Source: a bacterium (GTDB taxonomy: Bacteria; Zhuqueibacterota; QNDG01; JAFGCO01). Taken from it: DNA of 39,637 nt. The notes beneath the pieces are model-generated. The model was not told where the DNA came from. It saw only the letters and a program-made list of their open reading frames with translations, and ran no database searches. A program made the translations under genes and the position numbers. Shown here in pieces: positions 1 to 7,821 of the stretch. Numbering within the stretch: the stretch's first letter is position 1; each line of letters starts with the position of its first letter. The stretch lies in assembly GCA_016932575.1 (NCBI GenBank), contig JAFGCO010000040.1, positions 1 through 39,637 on the forward strand. Reading direction: 5' to 3'.

Positions 1-2039
1 GTGATATCCGAATGCGTGTTTCCCCAGTTCACGCCGATCCCGATCACATCTTTCTCATCCACGGTCCCGTCCCCGTTCGCATCCGCGAAGGTGGAAATTG
101 CCGGATACCAGCTTTCTGCCTGAGAAGGTCCCCAGGCGAACGAGACCGTATCACGTGCGAATCCCTCGCTTAAAAAATTCAGACCAATGGGCAGCACATC
201 CAAAGCATTCACCACACCATTGTTGTCTGTGTCTCCCGGGTATACATTAAAGATCATTCTCAAATAAGCCGGCACATTGGTTAATGTCCAGAACATGCTG
301 CTTTTCAAAGGCATGCCCGGGTTTATGGAATTGGTCGAGCCGTCATCCCTGGACACCACCGAGTAAAAATAATCAAATCCCCGGTACACGTTCACATCCT
401 CATAATCATGCACGGCATCGGCCGCGTCGCATGAGAAAATCAGGGTATATTCGGTTTCGGGAGTCATCACAGTGCCTTCGGCCCGGTAAATCTGATACCC
501 GTTAAAATGGGGATGCAGGGTGGCATTGTCCGACCAGCTCAGCTTGATGCGGTCACCGCCGGACCGGACGGTAAATGTCTCAGGCGGCGGAGGCGGCTGG
601 GGCATTGTGTATCCGCTATAAAAATTTTGCAACGCATTCTGAAAGGTCTGAAGAACAGAATCTTCGCCGGTTTTCACCCATTCCCGTTTATAGGCGTCAT
701 AATCCGTGGTCACACTGCCGTCCGGCATGATCAATGCAGGGGTTCCGACACCATTGTACCAGGATATCCAGTTTCCGCCCACCTCCCGGTTCTTCTCCCG
801 GGACAGACCGGCTGCTCCCTCTGCAAGCACGATATGAATGCTGTCACCCGGTTCCAGCACATAAGGTCCGAATCCCTGTGTCTGTGTATATCCTCCCCCA
901 TCATCACCCCACTCGTTCGCATAGCCATCGCCGACTTCTTCGGCATGGGTCTTTTCCGCGTGCCCGGCAGTCATAATTACATACCGGGCTTGCATAAAGT
1001 CTTCATTGTACTGGCTGTAAGGCGGTTGAACAGTGATATCATCACTTCCCATATAATGGGTTGTAGCTGGCTGACATATATCATCCGACTTATCGTGAGC
1101 CGATTTATCCGCGTGAAGCACAACCGCACCCGCATACCTGGCCGCACTCATCATGCCATCTTCCCAGTAATCGGGACATCCCCAGTCATCACTGACCGGC
1201 TGCATTGAATGCGGACCGTACCAGGAATACAGGGCGCGAAAACGGTAATCCGGCGCGGTGGGATCCGTTCCAATCACCTGATTCACTGTATTCCTTCCCC
1301 AAGTCGCTTCAAACTGCCCCCACCCCTGGCCCCAACTGGTCATCGCTTCTCCAACCAGCGCATAGCGATACTGCAGAAAGAAAACAAAATCCGTCAGTGT
1401 TTGCTGATAAATTTCGCCTTCCCCGTTAATAATCCCCGTATTTTTCAGCACGTAATCGTAAATAAAATAATTATCGTGATACGGCTGCGCCCAGGCCATG
1501 ATTTTTTTCGTGACAGTCACGCCGATGGATGTGTGAAACCGCGTCACGATCATCCGGTCACAGGGAAAATCCGGATCGACTTCATCCGGCGCATCATAGA
1601 TATCATGAACGGAAGCGGACAAGTCATCCACAATCACAGTCGGATGTAGATACTTCCCGATCAAAAGAAAATCATACGGGAAAACCCGACTTGAGTCATC
1701 AGCATCCGACCTCGGACCAATACCGACCACTTTAAAGTAATACGTTCGGTCGATTACCGGATCATAAAAATTCCTGGCCCCGAGCCAGAATGCTTTGGCG
1801 CGCGAACAGGTTTGCTCCAGCCCGTAAGCCGCCGGCCAGAACATATTATTGGCTATGCTTCCGGGGCCTGTACTTTCCACTTCTGTGCCATATTCCGAAA
1901 AACAATCCTGCAACTCGCCGATGCGCAGCCATTTGAGATCACCCCCCTGCGCCTTTAAAGCAGACAGCCCGAAAAGAATAAAAAACAGGCTCATGCAGAT
2001 AATCCGGCATGTCCTCATTTTTTCTGAGAGTTGTATCAT
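1..2039 (-). CDS. Secreted protein with fibronectin-like and dockerin-like C-terminus (3' end outside window)
   Basis: The minus frame is open from an ATG at 2039 to the window edge, giving at least 679 codons. The start is supported by GGAGG five bases upstream. Residues about 10-30 form a signal peptide ending in LKAQ. The bulk (about 35-480) is an extracellular-looking region rich in aromatic residues and Asp that I cannot assign. A proline run (PQPPPPPE) near residue 485 leads into a fibronectin type III-like stretch containing YQIYRAE and YSVVSRDDGS. From about 600 there are two calcium-loop-like segments, GDTDNNGVVNALD and DANGDGTVDEKD, typical of a type I dockerin-like domain. In this kind of bacterium such domains often sit before a C-terminal sorting module, which would lie outside the window. 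The function is unknown; the protein is probably surface or secreted. The dockerin call rests on the paired loops only. Confidence 0.85.
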   Translation of the reverse strand, partial: MIQLSEKMRTCRIICMSLFFILFGLSALKAQGGDLKWLRIGELQDCFSEYGTEVESTGPGSIANNMFWPAAYGLEQTCSRAKAFWLGARNFYDPVIDRTYYFKVVGIGPRSDADDSSRVFPYDFLLIGKYLHPTVIVDDLSASVHDIYDAPDEVDPDFPCDRMIVTRFHTSIGVTVTKKIMAWAQPYHDNYFIYDYVLKNTGIINGEGEIYQQTLTDFVFFLQYRYALVGEAMTSWGQGWGQFEATWGRNTVNQVIGTDPTAPDYRFRALYSWYGPHSMQPVSDDWGCPDYWEDGMMSAARYAGAVVLHADKSAHDKSDDICQPATTHYMGSDDITVQPPYSQYNEDFMQARYVIMTAGHAEKTHAEEVGDGYANEWGDDGGGYTQTQGFGPYVLEPGDSIHIVLAEGAAGLSREKNREVGGNWISWYNGVGTPALIMPDGSVTTDYDAYKREWVKTGEDSVLQTFQNALQNFYSGYTMPQPPPPPETFTVRSGGDRIKLSWSDNATLHPHFNGYQIYRAEGTVMTPETEYTLIFSCDAADAVHDYEDVNVYRGFDYFYSVVSRDDGSTNSINPGMPLKSSMFWTLTNVPAYLRMIFNVYPGDTDNNGVVNALDVLPIGLNFLSEGFARDTVSFAWGPSQAESWYPAISTFADANGDGTVDEKDVIGIGVNWGNTHSDI

Positions 2040-2115
2040 GATGCCTCCGCGATATATCTTTTAATCATATTGATAAAATTTTATTATCCGCCGTTCAACA
2101 AAGGCTGTTCAGCAG

Positions 2116-4221
2116 TCAGCGTCCGTAATAAGGCGCGCCGGGCTCGCCCATATCGATCCGGATGAGATCATCCTCTGTAACCGCGTACAGATACGTGCTG
2201 TTTCCCCAGACCATATCCAACACAAACGAAGTGATCAGGCCTTTGTAGAGAATATCCAGGGTTCCGTCCGGTTCAACCATCAGAACAGGATCTTCATGAT
2301 CGGTACCGAAAACCATTGTACCGCTGGCGGAAAAAGTAAAACAGACAGGATCCGATTCTGCAAATTCTCCGGTTTCCGCCCAGTCCAGTACCAGTTCACG
2401 GGTGCCCAAGGTGCCATTCGCATCCTGAATCCGATGGCGCCAGACAGCCAGCTCCGGAATATTGATGTCATCATAGCCTGTTTCAACCAATAAATACACA
2501 TAATCATCGTAAACACGGATAAAACGGATATCATCTGTGGCATAAAATCCGAGTGATTGAAAGCTTAAATCCGGAGCCGCCACGATCAGGTCGGTCCTTC
2601 TTCCGCCGATATAGAGATTGCCCTCGGAATCAAAATCCCCGCATCCAATCCTTTCTCCCGTATCCAGCCATTCTGTTTCTGCTCCGGTCATCACATCGAG
2701 TTGATTGATTCGCCGGTTATTCATAAAAAGGACGAGTTGCCCGTCAGGGCCCATGATGGCATCTGAAACCGGGCGCTCTGTTTCGCCAACAGTAAATTGA
2801 TCTCCGGAAGGCGCGATCCGAACCACGTTCCGGGGCATCGATTGAAACACATAGCAATTTTCATCCGTATCCATGGCCAGCGCACGCAAAGGATTCTGAT
2901 CATAAAAATGTTTGTAAATTTCCACCACTGTATCCACCTGATAAGGCGCATAGGTGGCTGTGAGCACACGTGCGTTTTTAATCACTTTGACAACAATGGT
3001 GACCGGGGATGATAATATTCCAAAATTCAAAGCCGGCCGCCGCACCTGAATATGCGTATCCGAGGCCTCGATAATCTCCGCCGGATATTCGTCAAAATAG
3101 ACCTCGAGTTCTTCGATCGCAGAAGAAAAATGCTCACCCGTGATGGTGATGTAATTCGCACCCCCGGTACAGACCTGGGGACTGACTTCTGTAATGACTG
3201 GTTCATTGTATTCGGGTTCCAGGTCCGGCAGGCTCCGGCCGTAATACGGAGCGCCCCGCATACCGAATTTAACTTTAAAAAGTCTTTGATTAATCGTATG
3301 ACTTCTGGACCTGAGTACGTACAATGTTTCACCATTGCCCCACATGATTTTATGCAATGGAGGGGATACCGTTGTGTCTTCCACGGCCGGCCACAAGCCC
3401 TCCCCGAGCGCGTAAATATCATCATTGGGATACCGGTCCCCTTTTCTGGGCACCACCAGCACCGGATCCTTATGGTTGGTGCCGATGAACATGTCTCCCT
3501 TTTCCGAGAAAGTCAGGGATATAAAATTCGACCGGGCAAAGTCTCCGGCCTGGTCCCAGTAAAACACCAGCTCTTCTTCCGAAAGATCCCCGGTATCGGA
3601 TAAAATTTCACTTCGCCAGATACCTGAAGTGGGCGCATCCACACTCATGCCCCGATAGCTTCCGGCAATGTAGACATATCCGTTGTATATCCGGACACAG
3701 GTGACAGAGTAATCGGTAAACCGGCCGGTTTCCTGAAGTCCGGAACCGGGGTTGTAAACCATCAATCCACTTGATGAGGGAATATACAAATTCCCCCTGG
3801 AATCAAAATCCATGGAGTAAATCTGGTCCTGAAAACGGATAAAGCCCGCGCCATCTCCGCCGCCCGGCGGAATCCTCCCCAAATCAATCCAGTTCAAATA
3901 GGATTGGGAAACGTAAAGATATCCGCCCGGTCCCATTTTCATATCAAACCAGGAATGATACGCCCAGGCAGCTCTGCCATACGATGTTTTTTCGCCGTTC
4001 GGGGACAACTGAAAAACCGTTTCTCCCGCCCAGGCGTACAGATTACCCGCGCTGTCCATGGCCAGGGCCCTCACATCATCTGACGCAAAATCATTCAGCT
4101 CCGTAATGGTGGGTTCCACAGGCGCTTTCCCCCCTTCCGGTCCCGAGGGTGATTTATCACAACCCGCCACGATGAACAAAATCAGAGTGAATACACAAAG
4201 CATGATATTCACAATCTTCAT
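2116..4221 (-). CDS. Lipoprotein with duplicated beta-propeller halves flanking an IPT/TIG domain
   Basis: I start this 701-residue protein at the ATG at 4221. GGAGGG lies eight bases upstream and the N-terminus is then a lipoprotein signal with lipobox IVAGC (Cys21). The longer open frame to 4380 adds a non-signal extension that runs across a palindrome. Residues about 35-335 and 450-701 are two copies of one unit. Each begins with (V/L)RALAMD, contains GD(L/S)-type beta-propeller strands and a DPVL(V/M)V segment, and ends with GAPYYGR. Between them (about 340-440) is an IPT/TIG-like immunoglobulin fold (EPVITEVSP, ITITGEHF). The protein is probably anchored to a membrane and exposed outside the cytoplasm. 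Propeller lipoproteins of this type usually bind ligands or act as scaffolds; no catalytic residues are apparent. Confidence 0.85.
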   Translation of the reverse strand: MKIVNIMLCVFTLILFIVAGCDKSPSGPEGGKAPVEPTITELNDFASDDVRALAMDSAGNLYAWAGETVFQLSPNGEKTSYGRAAWAYHSWFDMKMGPGGYLYVSQSYLNWIDLGRIPPGGGDGAGFIRFQDQIYSMDFDSRGNLYIPSSSGLMVYNPGSGLQETGRFTDYSVTCVRIYNGYVYIAGSYRGMSVDAPTSGIWRSEILSDTGDLSEEELVFYWDQAGDFARSNFISLTFSEKGDMFIGTNHKDPVLVVPRKGDRYPNDDIYALGEGLWPAVEDTTVSPPLHKIMWGNGETLYVLRSRSHTINQRLFKVKFGMRGAPYYGRSLPDLEPEYNEPVITEVSPQVCTGGANYITITGEHFSSAIEELEVYFDEYPAEIIEASDTHIQVRRPALNFGILSSPVTIVVKVIKNARVLTATYAPYQVDTVVEIYKHFYDQNPLRALAMDTDENCYVFQSMPRNVVRIAPSGDQFTVGETERPVSDAIMGPDGQLVLFMNNRRINQLDVMTGAETEWLDTGERIGCGDFDSEGNLYIGGRRTDLIVAAPDLSFQSLGFYATDDIRFIRVYDDYVYLLVETGYDDINIPELAVWRHRIQDANGTLGTRELVLDWAETGEFAESDPVCFTFSASGTMVFGTDHEDPVLMVEPDGTLDILYKGLITSFVLDMVWGNSTYLYAVTEDDLIRIDMGEPGAPYYGR

Positions 4222-4345
4222 GGTTTTCGCCCTCCATATCAAAATGCAGATGAACGAACGCATTGAAATCATCAATGAAAAATCTGGAATCCGGTATTCG
4301 AGGATTTTATAAAAATGCCACTCCCCCCGATCTCGATACAAATCC

Positions 4346-4374
4346 TTACCGGATGAATAATATTCATCCGGTAA
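4346..4374. terminator. Perfect 29-nt palindrome between tldE and the lipoprotein gene
   Basis: Two 14-base arms, TTACCGGATGAATA and its exact complement, flank a single central A. It lies about 50 bases past the tldE stop and 125 bases before the lipoprotein start, so it could be the tldE terminator or a dimeric-repressor operator for the lipoprotein gene. There is no strong T-run on the minus strand after it, which weakens the intrinsic-terminator reading. Confidence 0.5.
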
Positions 4375-4427
4375 AATCAAAATCTACCTGTACAAAATCC
4401 TGATAAAACAGGCGTTACAAAAAAACA

Positions 4428-5750
4428 TCAGATCCCGCTGAAATCCACATCTTCAAACATCAGGCTGGGCAGGCGCCATGAGGAATAGGGATAAGGATCA
4501 TTGCCCACAGCCGCCAGCTTGTTCCAAAACGTCAAGGCATTCCCCGAAATATTCATTTCATTCACCGGCTGAACGGCTGCCCCGTTTTCAATCAGCAGTC
4601 CCATAATACCGAAAGAAAAATCGCCTGTCGTCGAATTGGAGTTGCCGCCGATAAACCCGGTGATCAGAATGCCTTTGTCAATGGTTTGAATCAGCTCTTC
4701 GTGGGATTTTTCGCCGTAATCCAGCAGAATATTGGAAGTGCCGCCCGAATTGGGGGTCATCCCCAGCTTGCGGCCGTAATAATTGTCGACCAGGTAGGTA
4801 TTTAAAACCCCTTTATCGATCAGGGTCCGGGTTTGGGCAGCGATGCCTTCTCCGTCATAATATCGGGATCCCAGCCCCTTTTCAAGAAACGGATCGTCCG
4901 TGACCGTCAATATTTCCGGAGCAATCGGCTGCCCCAGTTTTCCGTCCAGAAATGAGCGCTTCTGCTGCAGTGCCCGTGCGGTCATGGGAAACTGAAACAT
5001 ACGCAACAGTTGGGCGCTTGAGCTGTTCTCCACCAGCATAACATATTTTCCGGAGTCGATCTTTTCCTGCCCGATTTTCCGCAGGGCACGCTGAGCCGCC
5101 CATTTTCCGATCTGATCGCATGGCGGCAAATCCTTGAAATACCGGGTTCCTGCGTAAAACCAGTCCTCGGGCCGGCCGCCCCGCCCGTCATCTACCGTGA
5201 CTTCCGCACCCATCCAGAACTGCGTGGTGCTGATTTGTCCCTGAAATCCGTTGCTGTGTACTTTCACGCTGCTTGCCATGACATCCGAATAGCCCGCCGT
5301 CGTGGAAATAATCCGATCGCTCTGGGCCAGGGCAGCCTCTTCAATTTGAGCCGCCAGCTCGACCCGCTCCCGGGAATGAATCTGCTCATAACCCGCATCC
5401 AGAATTTTTAAATCCTTATCCATGGATTCAGGATACAATGACGGATCCGGAAGTGTCCGGTAGGGATCCGCGCTCAGATACCGGGTGCTGCGAACCGCTT
5501 CATCAATGAACGATTTGAGCGATTCCTTTCTCAAATCGCTGGTGGAATGCCCGGAATACTTCTGATCCACATAGATGTTTAAATCCAGGGAATTCTGTAC
5601 GGACTCCTTGACTTTGTCCAGCTGCTTGTCCCGGTATTCAATCTCGACTTCTCTCCGGTTGGACAGGCTGACGGCCGATTCGTCGGCGCCGCATTTGACG
5701 GCGGTCTTTATCACCCATTGGGCCAGATCCAGTCTATCTTTTAATTTCAT
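4428..5750 (-). CDS. tldE: TldE/PmbA-family subunit of the TldD/TldE protease
   Basis: This 440-residue protein matches the PmbA/TldE family in length and in its conserved C-terminal half. Recognisable segments include YDGEG, VLNTYLVDNYYGRKLG, TGDFSFGIMGLLIENG and PVNEMNISG. TldE is the subunit that does not carry the zinc site. With TldD it forms a heterodimeric metalloprotease that degrades unfolded peptides and matures some ribosomal peptides. AAGGAG before the ATG supports the start. The gene follows tldD by 139 bases on the same strand, so the two are likely co-transcribed. No signal peptide is visible, unlike its partner. Confidence 0.93.
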   Translation of the reverse strand: MKLKDRLDLAQWVIKTAVKCGADESAVSLSNRREVEIEYRDKQLDKVKESVQNSLDLNIYVDQKYSGHSTSDLRKESLKSFIDEAVRSTRYLSADPYRTLPDPSLYPESMDKDLKILDAGYEQIHSRERVELAAQIEEAALAQSDRIISTTAGYSDVMASSVKVHSNGFQGQISTTQFWMGAEVTVDDGRGGRPEDWFYAGTRYFKDLPPCDQIGKWAAQRALRKIGQEKIDSGKYVMLVENSSSAQLLRMFQFPMTARALQQKRSFLDGKLGQPIAPEILTVTDDPFLEKGLGSRYYDGEGIAAQTRTLIDKGVLNTYLVDNYYGRKLGMTPNSGGTSNILLDYGEKSHEELIQTIDKGILITGFIGGNSNSTTGDFSFGIMGLLIENGAAVQPVNEMNISGNALTFWNKLAAVGNDPYPYSSWRLPSLMFEDVDFSGI

Positions 5751-5889
5751 GGATTTCTCCTTGGTTGAATATCAATCGATTTGGCTCTCTGAATCATTTC
5801 GGGAAATGTTATCATTCATGATCACCGTGTCCCGGACTCATGCGTAATACAGGACGCCCTCCGATGCTCATTAAGAACGGATGATAAAC

Positions 5890-7440
5890 TTATGACGACA
5901 CTCCGCCCACTGTGATTTCTGATACCAGTACGGTCGGCAGTCCCATGGATACGGGAACCCCCTGACCGCCTTTTCCGCACGTCCACCCGCCTTCGGCCAT
6001 TTTCATATCATTGCCCACCATAACGATATTCCTGAGCACTTCCGGACCGTTGCCAATGATGTTGACATCCTTTACCGGCCGGGTAATTTTACCGTCTTCA
6101 ATCAACGCGCCGGATTTCACATAAAACGTAAAGTCGCCGGCACCGATCGCCACTTCGCCATTGGTAAACGCTTCTGCATAAAGCCCTTTCTTGACGCTGG
6201 CGATAATTTCTTCTTTGGTATGCGGACCGTTTTCCATATAGGTGTTCCGCATGCGCGGCTGGACACTGTACCGGAAGGATTCCCGGCGGCCGTTTCCTGT
6301 GGGCTTGACGCCGTAATACCGGGCGCTGATCCGGTCATGCAGATAGCTTTTAAGAATACCGTTCTCGACAAGATATGTTTTCTCCGTATCATTGGCCTCG
6401 TCATCCACATTTAGCGACCCGCGAATATGCGGATTGGTACCGTCATCCACAATGGTGACAAAGGATTCGGCCACCGGCTTGTTGATTTTATCCGAAAAAA
6501 TGGAAATTTTCTTACGGTTGAAATCCGCCTCCATGCCATGGCCGATGGCCTCATGAAGCAGAATACCTGAACTGCCTGCGGCAAGCACGACCGGCATGAC
6601 GCCGGCTTCCGGTTTTACCGCCTTAAACAGGGCGGTTGTTCTCTCCACGGCTTCTGATGCCAGGCGATCCACATTTTCCGGCGTAAAAAATTCGATGCCC
6701 TGACGGCCCGCAAGATCAAAATAGTTGGATTCACGCCGGCCATCCTGTTCCGCCGTGCAGGTGACAATAATCCTTGCCATCGGCCGATAATCATAAACAA
6801 CCCGTCCTTCCGACGTGGCAATCAGAATCATGCTGGTTTCATTGATAAACCAGATATTGGATTTAATCACCCGCGAATCGAGGGCAAATACTTTATCGTT
6901 GATATTCTGAAGATAGGGGATTTTCTGATCGATGCCGACCTGCTCCCAGGGGGTTTCGATCGGATAGTAACTGGGAATATCATGGAGTTTCAACGCCTGA
7001 GGAGGGGCCGTCTTCCCTGAATTGGCAATGGCTGCCGCGGTCTTTGCCGCAAGTTTCATGGCTTTCGGGGACAGTTCTTCGGTGAACGAATACCCGGTTT
7101 GATCACCTTTGAGTACCCGGATGCCCGCCCCGAGGCTTACATCTGTATAAGCACGGTTGACTTCCTTGTCTTCAAGACCGATGGTGTTGGTGACGTTCTG
7201 CTCAAAATACACATCACAATAATCTCCGCCCATGGATAATGCTTCGGCTATCACATCACGAATGATTGCCTCTGTCACACCAAAATGATGATATGCGTCA
7301 CTCAATTGCATATTGTCAGGATCGGGGACGGACAGTGCCCGGGCAGGCTCCGATCTAAAAATAGCAGGAATCGTTGCTGCTGCGATCATGGTCTGCGAAC
7401 TCCTTTTGATAAAATCACGCCGCGTTATGGATGGTTTCAT
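5890..7440 (-). CDS. tldD: TldD-family zinc metalloprotease with Tat signal
   Basis: This 516-residue protein has the TldD active-site helix HEAIGH (His296, Glu297, His301) and the C-terminal GGWTCGKGGQ segment with the conserved metal-ligand Cys (about 488), so it should be the catalytic subunit. The N-terminus, TRRDFIKRSSQTMIAAATIP, is a twin-arginine signal: RRDFIK, then a hydrophobic stretch and a small-residue cleavage region (EPARALS). Classical TldD is cytoplasmic, so this one may be exported folded with its metal. The start has GGGGG seven bases upstream. A promoter and a 7-bp palindrome lie just upstream. tldE follows downstream. Confidence 0.93.
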   Translation of the reverse strand: MKPSITRRDFIKRSSQTMIAAATIPAIFRSEPARALSVPDPDNMQLSDAYHHFGVTEAIIRDVIAEALSMGGDYCDVYFEQNVTNTIGLEDKEVNRAYTDVSLGAGIRVLKGDQTGYSFTEELSPKAMKLAAKTAAAIANSGKTAPPQALKLHDIPSYYPIETPWEQVGIDQKIPYLQNINDKVFALDSRVIKSNIWFINETSMILIATSEGRVVYDYRPMARIIVTCTAEQDGRRESNYFDLAGRQGIEFFTPENVDRLASEAVERTTALFKAVKPEAGVMPVVLAAGSSGILLHEAIGHGMEADFNRKKISIFSDKINKPVAESFVTIVDDGTNPHIRGSLNVDDEANDTEKTYLVENGILKSYLHDRISARYYGVKPTGNGRRESFRYSVQPRMRNTYMENGPHTKEEIIASVKKGLYAEAFTNGEVAIGAGDFTFYVKSGALIEDGKITRPVKDVNIIGNGPEVLRNIVMVGNDMKMAEGGWTCGKGGQGVPVSMGLPTVLVSEITVGGVSS

Positions 7441-7453
7441 AAAGCCCCCTTAT

Positions 7454-7470
7454 CAGGAATATGATTCCTG
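7454..7470. promoter_or_regulatory. Palindrome in the tldD leader
   Basis: CAGGAAT and ATTCCTG are separated by three bases, immediately downstream of the proposed -10 box and 14 bases upstream of the tldD ATG. The position suits a repressor operator or a short leader hairpin. No regulator can be named. Confidence 0.35.
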
Positions 7471-7472
7471 TA

Positions 7473-7501
7473 AAAATACGCTTTTTTATGATTAAATGCA
7501 A
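7473..7501 (-). promoter_or_regulatory. Sigma70-like promoter of tldD-tldE
   Basis: On the minus strand TTGCAT and TATTTT are separated by exactly 17 bases, with the -10 box about 33 bases before the tldD start. This is the best match in the 380-bp divergent region for the minus direction. It is a sequence match only. Confidence 0.5.
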
Positions 7502-7612
7502 GAACCAACCGCTCTGATATTTCTTCTTCATGTGAACTGAATGTTCCTTCACAGCTCGAAACAGCGCATCAGCATTTTTATTGATCAGAATGGCATTTTT
7601 TCATTTCATTCC

Positions 7613-7641
7613 TTGACATTTATGAAATTGCCTTCTATATT
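7613..7641 (+). promoter_or_regulatory. Sigma70-like promoter of carB
   Basis: TTGACA at 7613-7618 and TATATT at 7636-7641 have a 17-base spacer, close to consensus. Transcription would start near 7648 and leave a leader of about 170 bases before carB. The leader is AT-rich, and I see no convincing attenuator or PyrR-type hairpin in it. The rest of the 7441-7821 gap holds only the tldD promoter and palindrome. Confidence 0.6.
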
Positions 7642-7821
7642 CATACATATTTGTTTTACTCTATTGAATATTTATTTACAATGATGACAGGAAAAACATA
7701 TTTTTTCGAACAATAGCAACAAAGCTTTGATTGAAGCGATTATCTTCTTTGCCTGCAATCCGGCAGCATTTTCGTGCTATTTTATTACCTATAATTATCG
7801 TATAATAACTCAGGAGACCTT

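Noticed and set aside
507-1208. Plus-strand 233-codon open frame
   Set aside because: It is antisense to the truncated secreted-protein gene, whose minus frame has a signal peptide, a ribosome site and recognisable domains.
4222-4380. N-terminal extension of the lipoprotein frame
   Set aside because: It lacks a signal, crosses a perfect palindrome, and the internal ATG has a good ribosome site and a lipobox.
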